Shown here: piece after piece, positions 35,006-42,977 of the stretch
How positions within the stretch are numbered: position 1 is the stretch's first letter
How the letters are laid out: each line of letters opens with the position of its first letter
Made by a program: the position numbers and the translations under genes
The notes under the pieces: model-generated
What the model was told of the DNA's origin: nothing
Database searches by the model: none
What the model saw: the letters and a program-made list of their open reading frames with translations, nothing else
Source: an uncultured Christensenella sp.
GTDB taxonomy: Bacteria > Bacillota > Clostridia > Christensenellales > CAG-917
DNA: 64,000 bases
NCBI GenBank assembly: GCA_910577815.1
Contig: CAJTNO010000001.1
Span: 1 to 64,000, forward strand
Direction of reading: 5' to 3'

Positions 35006-36663
35006 TCCTCACCTATAAATTCTGTACGATGGTCGCAGACCCCTACAAACGCGTCGAGAATGACTGCAAAGCCATCGATTTTTTTCATATTGTTTTTTCC
35101 TGCTTTTGCCGGGAGCGGATTTTTGTTTCGAGGATCTTCCTCTACTGCGACATTTGTCATGCACCACTTCACAACAGGGTTGTTGTTGTAGTTAATCTTT
35201 TTTGCCGCAAGTTCTGCTTCGAGCTTCTGAAACGGAACTGCGAGCGTCTTGCTTCCCTGCTGGCATCTAATTAAGCACTTGTCTTCTTTGAAGCCCTCAT
35301 TACTCAGTGCCGAAACCAAGTATCTCGCCGAGTATGCGTCATAATAAATCCAGCGATAGCAAATGTTGTTTTTCAGCACCATATCGTTGACATAATCGAC
35401 TATCGCAGTATGGTCTATGCTGTTTACGCCCGCGATTCTGATATAGCCCTGCTCTACCCACAGCCTCCACACATTGCCCATGCGTGGATCTGTTATTGCC
35501 TTGTTGTAGAAATCTTGCGATATCCAAAACATCACATCAACGCAGAACTCTTTGTTTTCGAAGTCCCAAAACAACGTGCAAAATGCGGTAAGGTCGTTTG
35601 TAAGAGACAAGTCAAATCCGCCGATTGCGTCGTAGTTTTTAAACCGCTTGATATCGAACGTACGTTCATTGTTTATGAGGTCATATTCAAAGTACGCTTT
35701 CTCACTCACACCGCCAAGGTTAAAGTGTTTTACTTTGACCGCGTTTAGAGATGACGGTTTTGACATAGCCGCTGCCACTGCCTCTCGTAACTTATCCTTT
35801 GTGAAAGTCCATTCGAGGCTTGGATTTGCCTGCTCCCAGTGCGCCTCATTTAGCCAGTCCTTTGGATTGTCAAGTTCGTACAGCAATGAAAACTTGCGTT
35901 CATCTTGAATTATGCCGTCTAATATTTGAATGCTGTTTTCTCGCTCGGTGTCAAACAGGGCCCCTCTCAAATATCCGTTTGTGCTTGCCATTATTAAGAG
36001 TGGATCTGCACATGCGATTTGTCCGTTATGAAGTATGTCGTATATTTCTTGCCCCAGCTCGTGAATTTCGTCCAAGAATACAACCTTTGGCAATTTTCCA
36101 TCAAGCATGTCGGGCGTGTTGGCGAGCGGGGTAAACGAACTAAATCCGTTTTCTCGCGTATTCTGAATACTGAACTGCCTTTTTCTGAGTCCACGCCTCA
36201 ACTGCGGTGACTGCTGAAGCATATTGAGGGCTTCTGTCCATATGATTCGACTTTGTTGTAAAGCGTTTGATGCGCTGTATACCTCATTGCCTTTTTTTGC
36301 TGTCTCATAGAGCGTAATCGGCGCAAACATTGTTGTTTTGCCGTTTTTTTTGCCGACTTCAAGAAGCACGCGCTGGTGTTTTTTATGTCCACTGCCTCTT
36401 TCGACAATTCCGTAGATTGCCTCAATTGCCGCCTTTTGCCATAAAAGATATTGTACGGGTTTGCCGCGCCACTCATCTTTTGATTGTCTGCAAAACTTTT
36501 CTGCAAATTCAATAGGCTTGTTTCCTTTTGCCGGGTCGTAGTACCATCTTGAGTGCTTTCCCTCGATGATGGGAATTAGCATTTCGTACTGCTTAATGAC
36601 ATATTTAGGGATGTCTATTCTGCCAGCAGCTCCAGCTTCGAGATATTCCTCGATATAACTCAT
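35002..36663 (-). CDS. terL: Terminase large subunit, 553 aa
   Basis: The packaging ATPase/nuclease of the Terminase_1 type. Walker A is at about 102-111 (EVGKKNGKTT), Walker B at about 194-200 (VVFLDEI), and the nuclease domain begins near IGGFDLSLTNDLTAF (about 343) with further acidic residues at YYDAYSARYLV and KKIDGFAVILDAFVG. The length is normal. ATGA overlaps occur at both ends with the small terminase and portal genes. Confidence 0.95.
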   Translation of the reverse strand: MSYIEEYLEAGAAGRIDIPKYVIKQYEMLIPIIEGKHSRWYYDPAKGNKPIEFAEKFCRQSKDEWRGKPVQYLLWQKAAIEAIYGIVERGSGHKKHQRVLLEVGKKNGKTTMFAPITLYETAKKGNEVYSASNALQQSRIIWTEALNMLQQSPQLRRGLRKRQFSIQNTRENGFSSFTPLANTPDMLDGKLPKVVFLDEIHELGQEIYDILHNGQIACADPLLIMASTNGYLRGALFDTERENSIQILDGIIQDERKFSLLYELDNPKDWLNEAHWEQANPSLEWTFTKDKLREAVAAAMSKPSSLNAVKVKHFNLGGVSEKAYFEYDLINNERTFDIKRFKNYDAIGGFDLSLTNDLTAFCTLFWDFENKEFCVDVMFWISQDFYNKAITDPRMGNVWRLWVEQGYIRIAGVNSIDHTAIVDYVNDMVLKNNICYRWIYYDAYSARYLVSALSNEGFKEDKCLIRCQQGSKTLAVPFQKLEAELAAKKINYNNNPVVKWCMTNVAVEEDPRNKNPLPAKAGKNNMKKIDGFAVILDAFVGVCDHRTEFIGEE

Positions 36664-37208
36664 TCGTCGCCCATAAAGTCATCGAGTGCATCCCTTTCCT
36701 TTTTCGCCGTTCGCACAGTCCACCCTGCTCGACCTACCGGGGTAAGCCCTAACTGCTCAGCGTATACTCGAATTGTGTTTGAGTGCTTTTGCAGTGCATC
36801 CAGCAATGGATTGATGACCTTTTTCCTTGTGTTGCCAACCGACTGCTCAATTACTGCGTTGTTTGGTGATAGTTTTTGATGCGCAGTGTCGGTTGAACTG
36901 CTTTTGATAATCTCGCATCCCTCGTTTTGCCATTGTTTATATAAGCGGTCATATATGTCAACTTCGATACAATATGCTTTAAGCATATAGAGGTCGAGGT
37001 TGTTAATAATCTTTGTATCTCCTTGCCTGAATAGACGGATTATACGTCGCCACTCTTTCTTTGCACCATCGTTTAAATCTTTCGGCACAGGCAACGTATC
37101 GGGATAACCTTTCGGCGCAATATCCTGTTGTTGGCGAATTGCCCCTATGTCTTTATAGGTGCTGTTGTCTTTTTGCTCAGGTATTGTCGCCTTGCGGCCC
37201 TTGCCCAT
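36660..37208 (-). CDS. terS: Terminase small subunit, P27 family, 182 aa
   Basis: P27-type small terminase: PVPKDLNDGAKKEWRRIIRL, DLYMLKAYCIEVDIYDRL, and the conserved C-terminal RVYAEQLGLTPVGRA. It recognises phage DNA for packaging. It overlaps both neighbours by a few bases (TAATG upstream, ATGA downstream). Confidence 0.9.
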   Translation of the reverse strand: MGKGRKATIPEQKDNSTYKDIGAIRQQQDIAPKGYPDTLPVPKDLNDGAKKEWRRIIRLFRQGDTKIINNLDLYMLKAYCIEVDIYDRLYKQWQNEGCEIIKSSSTDTAHQKLSPNNAVIEQSVGNTRKKVINPLLDALQKHSNTIRVYAEQLGLTPVGRAGWTVRTAKKERDALDDFMGDE

Positions 37209-37543
37209 TATCCTCTCCTCTTCTGAACCATACCGTTTTCGTCAAAGTATAGTCCCTCTTGCAATACATCCTCACTGTCAACGGCGTTGTGACATTTTTG
37301 ACACAGCAATATAAGATTATCCACGTTGAGTGATATATCGGGATTGTCTATATTCTCGTCGGTCAGCGGGATTTTGTGGTGACAGTGCAGTTGCTTGTAG
37401 ATTGGTCTTTTGTAGTCGATGTTTCTGTTGCCACACCGCTCGCAAATCCACGCCCTGCTTTGCGCGTAGTCGTGTGACAGCTTACGCCATGCTGTGCTGT
37501 TGTAAAACTTTGTTTTGCGTGGAGACCTTTCTGCATATGTCAT
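37208..37543 (-). CDS. HNH endonuclease, 111 aa
   Basis: Contains paired zinc cysteines (CERCGN and CQKCHN) around the HNH core with CHHKIPLTD and a final histidine in KCHNAV. HNH proteins beside the terminase help in cos-type packaging in many siphoviruses. The start at 37543 is in an ATGA overlap with the methyltransferase stop, preferred over the longer frame to 37585. Confidence 0.9.
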   Translation of the reverse strand: MTYAERSPRKTKFYNSTAWRKLSHDYAQSRAWICERCGNRNIDYKRPIYKQLHCHHKIPLTDENIDNPDISLNVDNLILLCQKCHNAVDSEDVLQEGLYFDENGMVQKRRG

Positions 37544-38265
37544 TCCTCTATCCTTGTGGCGGTTTGCCCTGTAAACTTCTCCCACCTATCAACGATGTAT
37601 GATGCATAGGTTGGGTCAATTTCGATAATTCTGCATTTCAATCCGAGTTGCTCGCAAGCAATAAGCGTTGAGCCTGAACCTCCGAACCCGTCCACTACGG
37701 TATCGCCTCGCTTCGTGCTGTTTGCAAGCAGACGTGCTATCAGTCGCACGGGCTTCATTGTCGGGTGTTCTTCGTTTGCAACTGGCTTGTCTTCGCGTTC
37801 GAGTGTGGTTGATACGTTTTCGAACTTTGACATGAGCTTCTCGCAAAACTCAATCAAATCTTGCTTTTTGAGTTTCTTGATATTCTCGGGCCGCTCGGAT
37901 TCTTGCACTGTGGTATTGTTGCGTGCATCCACAAAGTAGTGCGGCGCACCGTCTTTCCAACCATACAAGCAAGGCTCATGCTGCCACTGATAATCCTGTC
38001 TGCCCATCACGAATGAGTTTTTTGCCCATATAAGCTGCTGACGAACCGTCAATCCCGCTCTGTTCAACGCAGTTTCAAAATTAATATGTTCACGACTGGC
38101 GTACCAAACATAAAATGCTCCGCCGTTTTTCAGTCCCTCTGCAAGATTTATGAACGCCTTTGTTAGAAACTCGAGGAACTCCGTGTCGTGCATATTGTCG
38201 TTGACCATTTGCAACTTTTTGTCTGTGCCGCCTTTGTAATTCACGTTGTACGGCGGGTCTGTCAT
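37540..38265 (-). CDS. DNA methyltransferase half of a ParB-methyltransferase (split by frameshift)
   Basis: Starts with TDPPYNV, the catalytic motif of beta-class amino-methyltransferases, continues with AFYVWYASREHINFE and ends with the SAM-binding VVDGFGGSGSTLIACEQLG. The frame is the -1/+2 continuation of the ParB-like half upstream; adding one G to the 10-G tract (or removing two) would restore a single protein of about 420 residues with an unbroken IMTDPPYNV motif. The internal ATG at 38265 has no good ribosome site. Target base by motif: adenine N6 more likely. Confidence 0.85.
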   Translation of the reverse strand: MTDPPYNVNYKGGTDKKLQMVNDNMHDTEFLEFLTKAFINLAEGLKNGGAFYVWYASREHINFETALNRAGLTVRQQLIWAKNSFVMGRQDYQWQHEPCLYGWKDGAPHYFVDARNNTTVQESERPENIKKLKKQDLIEFCEKLMSKFENVSTTLEREDKPVANEEHPTMKPVRLIARLLANSTKRGDTVVDGFGGSGSTLIACEQLGLKCRIIEIDPTYASYIVDRWEKFTGQTATRIEE

Positions 38266-38816
38266 GATGGCGGAAAAGTCGCCCCCCCCCCGAGTTTTTT
38301 GACAGTTGTATGATTAGTGGCATCTCCGCACACAAGCCTATGCTCGCCCAGTTGCCAAACTTCGCCTGATTTGACTTTCTTTTGTGTTTCCGCTGGCGGC
38401 TCGTAGTCATCCTCTACCACGCGCGCCATTTCGTCGACCTGTATCAGCAGTCCGAACGCTTCCATGTCGCCGATTTGTTTCAGATTCTCTTGCAATTTTT
38501 CAAAATCAAATCCTGTTGCCAAGTTGGTGGCATTATGCGCAAGTGCGTATTCTTTACGTTCGATTTCCGAGAGGTGGTCGAGACGGATACAGTCGACGCA
38601 TTCGTATTCGGGGTTGTCTTTTGCCAAAATGCGGAGAGCTTGATATCTGCCGTGTCCCTCAACAATCAAATTGTCATCGCCCCACACGCCGATCGGGTCG
38701 TTATAACCATAGCGAGTTATACTCTCAACGATTTGTTGGATTTGCTCGTCGTTGTGTATTTTTGCATTCTCGGGGTCGAGCGTTAATTGGTCGAGTTTTA
38801 ATCTCACAGTTTCCAT
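38262..38816 (-). CDS. ParB-like N-terminal half of a ParB-methyltransferase (split by frameshift)
   Basis: The first 90 residues form a ParB/Srx-like domain: LDQLTLDPENAKIHNDEQI, YGYNDPIGVWGDDNLIVEGH with GR-Y-A-type motif GHGRYQAL. A linker then ends in EVWQLGEHRLVCGDATNHT, the usual entry to a fused methyltransferase. The frame runs into ten consecutive G (minus strand, 38282-38291) and stops 21 bases later. Such fusions are common in phages, where they modify phage DNA. The break may be real, phase-variable or a sequencing artefact. Confidence 0.85.
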   Translation of the reverse strand: METVRLKLDQLTLDPENAKIHNDEQIQQIVESITRYGYNDPIGVWGDDNLIVEGHGRYQALRILAKDNPEYECVDCIRLDHLSEIERKEYALAHNATNLATGFDFEKLQENLKQIGDMEAFGLLIQVDEMARVVEDDYEPPAETQKKVKSGEVWQLGEHRLVCGDATNHTTVKKLGGGATFPPS

Positions 38817-38847
38817 AAAAATCTCCGAATTCGAGGAATTTACCCCT

Positions 38848-38863
38848 CTATTTATATAAATAG
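38848..38863. repeat. Perfect 16-bp AT palindrome
   Basis: CTATTTATATAAATAG is a perfect palindrome immediately upstream of the ParB-methyltransferase start region. It could be an operator or part of a promoter; no proof. Confidence 0.5.
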
Positions 38864-38875
38864 GTCGACAAAGCT

Positions 38876-39010
38876 CAATTTTCCGTTAAAAATGTGTATG
38901 AGACTCCTCCCCCGTTGTTGAAAAATGCGACATAGGGGTGTTTTACCCCCCCCCTATCCTAAATTAGATATAATTAATAATAATTTAGATGTAAAAATAA
39001 CGGAAAATTG
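38876..39010. repeat. 135-bp element with nested inverted repeats, non-coding
   Basis: The gap 38817-39159 holds no gene. A 13-bp perfect terminal inverted repeat (CAATTTTCCGTTA, 38876-38888; complement at 38998-39010) encloses an ATAGGGG/CCCCTAT hairpin with a 9-C run and a CTAAATTA/TAATTTAG hairpin. It could be a structured RNA or a small mobile remnant. Confidence 0.6.
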
Positions 39011-39112
39011 AAAAATTTTTTTTAGTTTGTTGAAAAAACTTTACAGCAAACAATATTCAAAGCGCACAAATGCCTATGTTCCGCCGCCACAGTAGATTTA
39101 AAAACTTAAAAT

Positions 39113-39143
39113 AAAAAACCGCCCACGATTTGCGGACGGTTTT
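39113..39143 (-). terminator. Intrinsic terminator after hicB
   Basis: On the minus strand AACCGTCC and GGGCGGTT form an 8-bp stem with one G-U pair, then a T run. It closes the hicAB transcript. Confidence 0.85.
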
Positions 39144-39159
39144 ACTTGCAAAAGTTAAA

Positions 39160-39642
39160 TTAAACTAATGCTTCGGCAGGGAAAAATACATGCCAATCGA
39201 ACCCACACAGCAAGCCGATACGTTGTGCCATCTCGGGCGACGGTGTTTTCTTTCCGCTTGTTATGTGCGAGAAGTAAGAACTGTCGACTCCTAAAATCAA
39301 GGCTGCTTGCGTTTTGTTCAGCTTGCGTGCTTTGAGTCCCTCCTCTACTTCGAGGGCGGCTCGGAACTGTATTGCTTCCTCGCTCTCGTAGGGTTCTGCT
39401 TTTACCAAGGTAACGAAGTCTCCGTCATTCTCTACCTTTATGTCAGCCATATTGCTTGGCGTTGGTACAACTTGGTCGTCATTTGCAAACCATACAAACA
39501 ATGCGTCGCCTGCCATATTAAGGGCTTCTTCTTGCGTTGGTGCTTCGGTTAAACATCCGGGGATGTCGGGAAACTCAACCCAATATCCGCCTTTTTCCTC
39601 CTTGTGAAATACTGCGGGATAAATTATTTTGTCTTGTGCCAT
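39160..39642 (-). CDS. hicB: HicB antitoxin, 160 aa
   Basis: The N-terminal partial RNase-H fold is marked by YWVEFPDIPGCLTEAPTQEEAL (about 20-41), the hallmark of HicB. The C-terminal XRE-like HTH (KLNKTQAALILGVDSSYFSH, about 109-128) binds the operator. It follows hicA by 38 bp. The paired operators at 39916-39961 are the expected binding sites. Confidence 0.92.
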   Translation of the reverse strand: MAQDKIIYPAVFHKEEKGGYWVEFPDIPGCLTEAPTQEEALNMAGDALFVWFANDDQVVPTPSNMADIKVENDGDFVTLVKAEPYESEEAIQFRAALEVEEGLKARKLNKTQAALILGVDSSYFSHITSGKKTPSPEMAQRIGLLCGFDWHVFFPAEALV

Positions 39643-39680
39643 TGTATGCCTCCTATGGTATAATTGTGTGCAGATTGGGC

Positions 39681-39872
39681 TTAATTTAGCCCAGCCTGCT
39701 TTAATATTGTGTGTTCTAATCCTTTGCTCAAATCCTTGTTGTGCATTGGTACTGTTGTTTGTTTGCCTGTCGTGGGGTTTATCATTCTTAGGTGCGATGT
39801 TCCGGGTTGCCTCACTTCGACAAATCCGTTTGCTTTCAAGTGCTTAATCATTTGCTTTGGTGTCATTGGCAT
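39681..39872 (-). CDS. hicA: HicA toxin (mRNA interferase), 63 aa
   Basis: A dsRBD-like small toxin: KQMIKHLKANGFVEVRQPGT with the catalytic His27 in GTSHLRM, and VPMHNKDLSKGLEHTILKQA. It cleaves mRNA when free of HicB. A strong AGGAGGTGAT site and a consensus promoter lie upstream. Toxin first, antitoxin second is the usual hicAB order. Confidence 0.92.
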   Translation of the reverse strand: MPMTPKQMIKHLKANGFVEVRQPGTSHLRMINPTTGKQTTVPMHNKDLSKGLEHTILKQAGLN

Positions 39873-39900
39873 TGTTTTATCACCTCCTGATTACATTATT

Positions 39901-39961
39901 ATTATATAATAAAACTGACTTGCAGTCAACTATTTTTAATATATTTTTTGACTTGCAGTCA
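39901..39961 (-). promoter_or_regulatory. hicAB promoter with two operator sites
   Basis: On the minus strand TTGACT (39924-39929) and TATAAT (39901-39906) are spaced by exactly 17 bp. The 13-mer TGACTTGCAGTCA occurs twice (39916-39928, overlapping the -35, and 39949-39961), 33 bp apart, or three helical turns. This suits cooperative binding by HicB or the HicAB complex. Confidence 0.85.
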
Positions 39962-39998
39962 GTTTTTTTGTTTTATGTGTCCCGCCGCCATAGGTGTG

Positions 39999-40298
39999 TT
40001 AAATCTTCAACGAGCGGTCATCTATGTAAACATCTGCATAAATCTTTCGAGTGTCTCCTCCGTGCTTGACAATGTTCTCTTTTGTGTTACTGTTGATGTA
40101 GTCAAACACTATGCCGTGCGTCTTGCACCACTCCACCGCCGTCTTAAGCAGTTCGCCCGACCTACATGTCCAAAGTATCAGCGTGTGTCCTTTGCCCTTG
40201 AGTTGCTTGCACGTGTTGATTCCGCGCGGTCTCGGTTCACCTATTTCGGGGTATTTGTCCTCACATAATGTGCCATCAAAGTCTATTGCGTATATCAT
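39999..40298 (-). CDS. Small HAD-like phosphatase, 99 aa
   Basis: Starts with the HAD motif I AIDFDGTL, carries LILWTCRSG (motif II Thr) and ends with YADVYIDDRSL (acidic motif IV). It lacks a cap domain. Small phage HAD proteins of this kind occur in early regions; the substrate is unknown. It has a GGGAGG site. Confidence 0.8.
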   Translation of the reverse strand: MIYAIDFDGTLCEDKYPEIGEPRPRGINTCKQLKGKGHTLILWTCRSGELLKTAVEWCKTHGIVFDYINSNTKENIVKHGGDTRKIYADVYIDDRSLKI

Positions 40299-40315
40299 AT
40301 TTCCTCCCGTTTGAA

Positions 40316-40768
40316 TTATGTTCCTTTAATTTTGAGGTGTTGTTCTTTCGCATAACGCACAGCCGCATCTGTTTCGTCTAAGAAGTCGAGATAGTGCCAG
40401 CCGATTGAATTTAAGGCTTGGTTTATAAATTCCGTAACCTCGTCGCTGAATTCTCCGCTCGTTGTTACGTATTTTTCTCTCGCTTCCCATAAGTTCATAA
40501 GACGCTCGCACTCGCTCCCGGATATGATGTCATAGCCGTAAGCATTGTGTATCTCCTCAATGCTTTTGTAATTTTCAAGGTCTTTGAATGCAAGTGCCAT
40601 ATCCGCCGCCTCTTTTTTGTTTCGGGCGTGGATTTGCTTCTTCTTGTAGTGAAGTAGCGCATCAAGTATGACATTTCTTGCCGTCGACTGATTTTTGCGT
40701 ATCTCCTCGGCACGTTTGACATTGTCCTTAAAATTTCGCCAGTCGTAGTGTTCTGCATCAAATTTCAT
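40316..40768 (-). CDS. Hypothetical early prophage protein, 150 aa
   Basis: A soluble helical, charged protein (FKDNVKRAEEIRKNQSTARN; KKEAADMALAFKDLENYKS). The start at 40768 has a GGAGGG site and overlaps the upstream gene by 11 bp. No family recognised. Confidence 0.65.
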   Translation of the reverse strand: MKFDAEHYDWRNFKDNVKRAEEIRKNQSTARNVILDALLHYKKKQIHARNKKEAADMALAFKDLENYKSIEEIHNAYGYDIISGSECERLMNLWEAREKYVTTSGEFSDEVTEFINQALNSIGWHYLDFLDETDAAVRYAKEQHLKIKGT

Positions 40769-41408
40769 CGTTCTTCCCTCCGTCATGCTTGACTTGTTCT
40801 TCTATTATTTGGTCGCGCATTTTGAACGGATACCGCCCGCACGCCCTAAAATCAAGCATTTCGGGACAAGGCACTTTGACATTGTTTATTTTTCCGCAAA
40901 CAAAACAATTAGGCGCAATTCGGAATTGATATGGACAGTCGTTCGTTCTTGCGAGCTCGTCAACCATCAAAGCAAATTCGCTTTCGGGTCGCCACCGCTC
41001 ATCGGGCGTTCCCCATTCATCAGGGTGCAGTATCTTTTTGATTTCTCCTGCAAACTTCTTCCGAGTTTGATTTGCGTCCCTAAAACCTGCATCGATGATT
41101 GCCATGGCTGTTGCGTCGGGCAAATCCGCACAGTCAATTCCGACGTTGATTATCCTTATCAGTCTTTGTTTTTCGCGTTTCTTCTCTTCGGCTTCTTCAA
41201 GTCCCGCCGCCACGGTTGGTGCAGTTCTCGCAACTTGGCTTATGTAGTCATCGCCTCGCTTTTTCAATGTGTCGACTATTTCCTCGGCAAGTGCTTCAAG
41301 TGAAATCGTTTCCACCCTTGCAAGGTCGCCGTTCTCGTTCTCTACGAATTTGTCAACAGTTTCTCTACCTAAGCTGTCTATCAAAATCTTTGCTATAATG
41401 TCTTTCAT
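40758..41408 (-). CDS. Hypothetical early prophage protein with C-terminal Cys cluster, 216 aa
   Basis: Helical N-terminal 120 residues, then a C-terminal set of cysteines (NCFVCGKINNVKVPC, then DFRACGRYPF) that could bind zinc. The ribosome site GGAGG overlaps the end of the upstream gene. No known family. Confidence 0.65.
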   Translation of the reverse strand: MKDIIAKILIDSLGRETVDKFVENENGDLARVETISLEALAEEIVDTLKKRGDDYISQVARTAPTVAAGLEEAEEKKREKQRLIRIINVGIDCADLPDATAMAIIDAGFRDANQTRKKFAGEIKKILHPDEWGTPDERWRPESEFALMVDELARTNDCPYQFRIAPNCFVCGKINNVKVPCPEMLDFRACGRYPFKMRDQIIEEQVKHDGGKNDEI

Positions 41409-41411
41409 ACT

Positions 41412-41744
41412 TCACTTTACCTCCGTAAGTAGTTTTTTGATTAAATTAAGCGACTTATTGTAAGCCTTTATTTTTGAGTGATTTGTTTCTCTTTCAATCT
41501 CATACTCAATGTGTTTCTCAAACTTTTCCGCAAACTCTCTCACGGCTTGTTTGGTGTCGCCGTAGCCTGCTTTTTGTAATTCTTCGGCAATTTTTAGCGG
41601 ATTCTCAAAATCACAACACATATCAAAGTCCACATTGTCATTCCAAAATTCGCAATCCCAACACCCTTCAGGTCTACACAACCACTTTGCGAGGTGTTTT
41701 GCCATTTCAATCTTTTCTGTCATCTGTTCTCTTTCCTTATCCAT
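41412..41744 (-). CDS. Small Cys/Trp-rich early protein, 110 aa
   Basis: N-terminal CRPEGCWDCEFWNDNVDFDM with five cysteines by residue 45, possibly zinc-binding, followed by helices. GGAG site present. Unknown function. Confidence 0.6.
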   Translation of the reverse strand: MDKEREQMTEKIEMAKHLAKWLCRPEGCWDCEFWNDNVDFDMCCDFENPLKIAEELQKAGYGDTKQAVREFAEKFEKHIEYEIERETNHSKIKAYNKSLNLIKKLLTEVK

Positions 41745-41753
41745 ACTTCACTC

Positions 41754-41978
41754 CTATATTTTTGTGCGTTTTATGTATCGGCACACTTTGTTTAGGTCGC
41801 CACCATTCCTTGTATACGCTTTCAATATGCGGTCATAATCAAGTTTGCGTGCTTTCTCTAAAACATCGCAGTCTGACGGACAATACCAGTCGTTTGCTGT
41901 GCATACTCTGCAAAACTCTTCACGAAATCTATCAAAATCGGGTATGTCGTACTTTGCTTCTTCAATGGTTATCGCCAT
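41754..41978 (-). CDS. Small early prophage protein, 74 aa
   Basis: A short protein with a cysteine cluster (CRVCTANDWYCPSDC) and a C-terminal helix. It has a GAGG site 11 bases before the start. Comparable in size and Cys content to its neighbour at 41412, perhaps distantly related. Unknown function. Confidence 0.6.
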   Translation of the reverse strand: MAITIEEAKYDIPDFDRFREEFCRVCTANDWYCPSDCDVLEKARKLDYDRILKAYTRNGGDLNKVCRYIKRTKI

Positions 41979-41984
41979 ACGCAG

Positions 41985-42977
41985 TCATTCCTCCGTTTGT
42001 TCTTTACATATTTTTGCATATTCTTTTGATAGTTCAATAAGCACATAGTCGCGCTTGTTTGCTTTTGCTACCTTGCCTGTCGTTCCGCTCCCTGCGAATG
42101 GATCAAGCACCGCTCCACCCTCACGGCTACCAGCTAATATGCAAGGTTCTATAAGTTTTGACGGAAAAGTTGCAAAATGCGCACTATGTCCCGCCGCCGT
42201 GGGAACTCTCCATACTGAACGTTTACGGCGTAACCCCTTGTCGTTTGGTACGTTCCCTTTACTATTGTTCTGCTTGTCTGTGCTATTGTCAAAGGTAGCA
42301 TTGTTCGTATATGCACCGCCACCACGGAATGTTTTGCGATTGCCTTTGCGAAGCCGTGAATTTGGTCTGGAACTTCCTTTGCTTCCTGCAGGCGGGTCAT
42401 TGTTAAATCCTACACACGACTCTTGTATCACTTCCCAATCAAAATAGTATTTTGCCGACTTGGAGAACAATAGCATATATTCGTGAGAAGTAGTGCATCT
42501 GTCTTTTACGCTCTCGGGCATGCAGTTTGGCTTTTCCCATATATTGACTTGTCTCCAATACCAACCATCGGCGCGCAGTGCAAAAGCAAGTAACCACGGT
42601 ATGCCTATTAAATCTTTCGGCTTAATTGTTCGTATTGAGGTTTTGATTATGTTGCCTGCTTTTGAACCTCTGTTGCTCTGCTGCTTATCGCCATACACGA
42701 TGTTTGCACTCCCATCTGCATTTCTACCTTTACCGCTTCCGTTATAACTGTCTGCAATGTTTATCCATAGGGTGCCATCCGTCTTTAATACGCGTTTGAC
42801 TTCGTGAAAAATCGCAGTCAGTTTGTCTATGTATTCCTCGACAGTGTTTTCAAGCCCGATTTGTCCGTCGCAACCGTAATCACGAAGACCATAATACGGC
42901 GGTGATGTTACACAGCAGTCCACACTGTCGGCGGGCAGTTTTTTCAATTCAATGAGTGCGTCTCCCTGTATTATCAT
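41985..42977 (-). CDS. Site-specific DNA methyltransferase (SPPY type), 330 aa
   Basis: Beta-class DNA amino-methyltransferase: catalytic TSPPYYGLRDYG (SPPY at 25-28) and SAM-binding LDPFAGSGTTGKVA near residue 295. The SPPY form is found in N4-cytosine enzymes, though some N6 enzymes also use it. The middle part (about 190-240) is a long variable target-recognition region. It overlaps the upstream methyltransferase in an ATGA arrangement. No restriction partner is nearby. Confidence 0.9.
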   Translation of the reverse strand: MIIQGDALIELKKLPADSVDCCVTSPPYYGLRDYGCDGQIGLENTVEEYIDKLTAIFHEVKRVLKTDGTLWINIADSYNGSGKGRNADGSANIVYGDKQQSNRGSKAGNIIKTSIRTIKPKDLIGIPWLLAFALRADGWYWRQVNIWEKPNCMPESVKDRCTTSHEYMLLFSKSAKYYFDWEVIQESCVGFNNDPPAGSKGSSRPNSRLRKGNRKTFRGGGAYTNNATFDNSTDKQNNSKGNVPNDKGLRRKRSVWRVPTAAGHSAHFATFPSKLIEPCILAGSREGGAVLDPFAGSGTTGKVAKANKRDYVLIELSKEYAKICKEQTEE

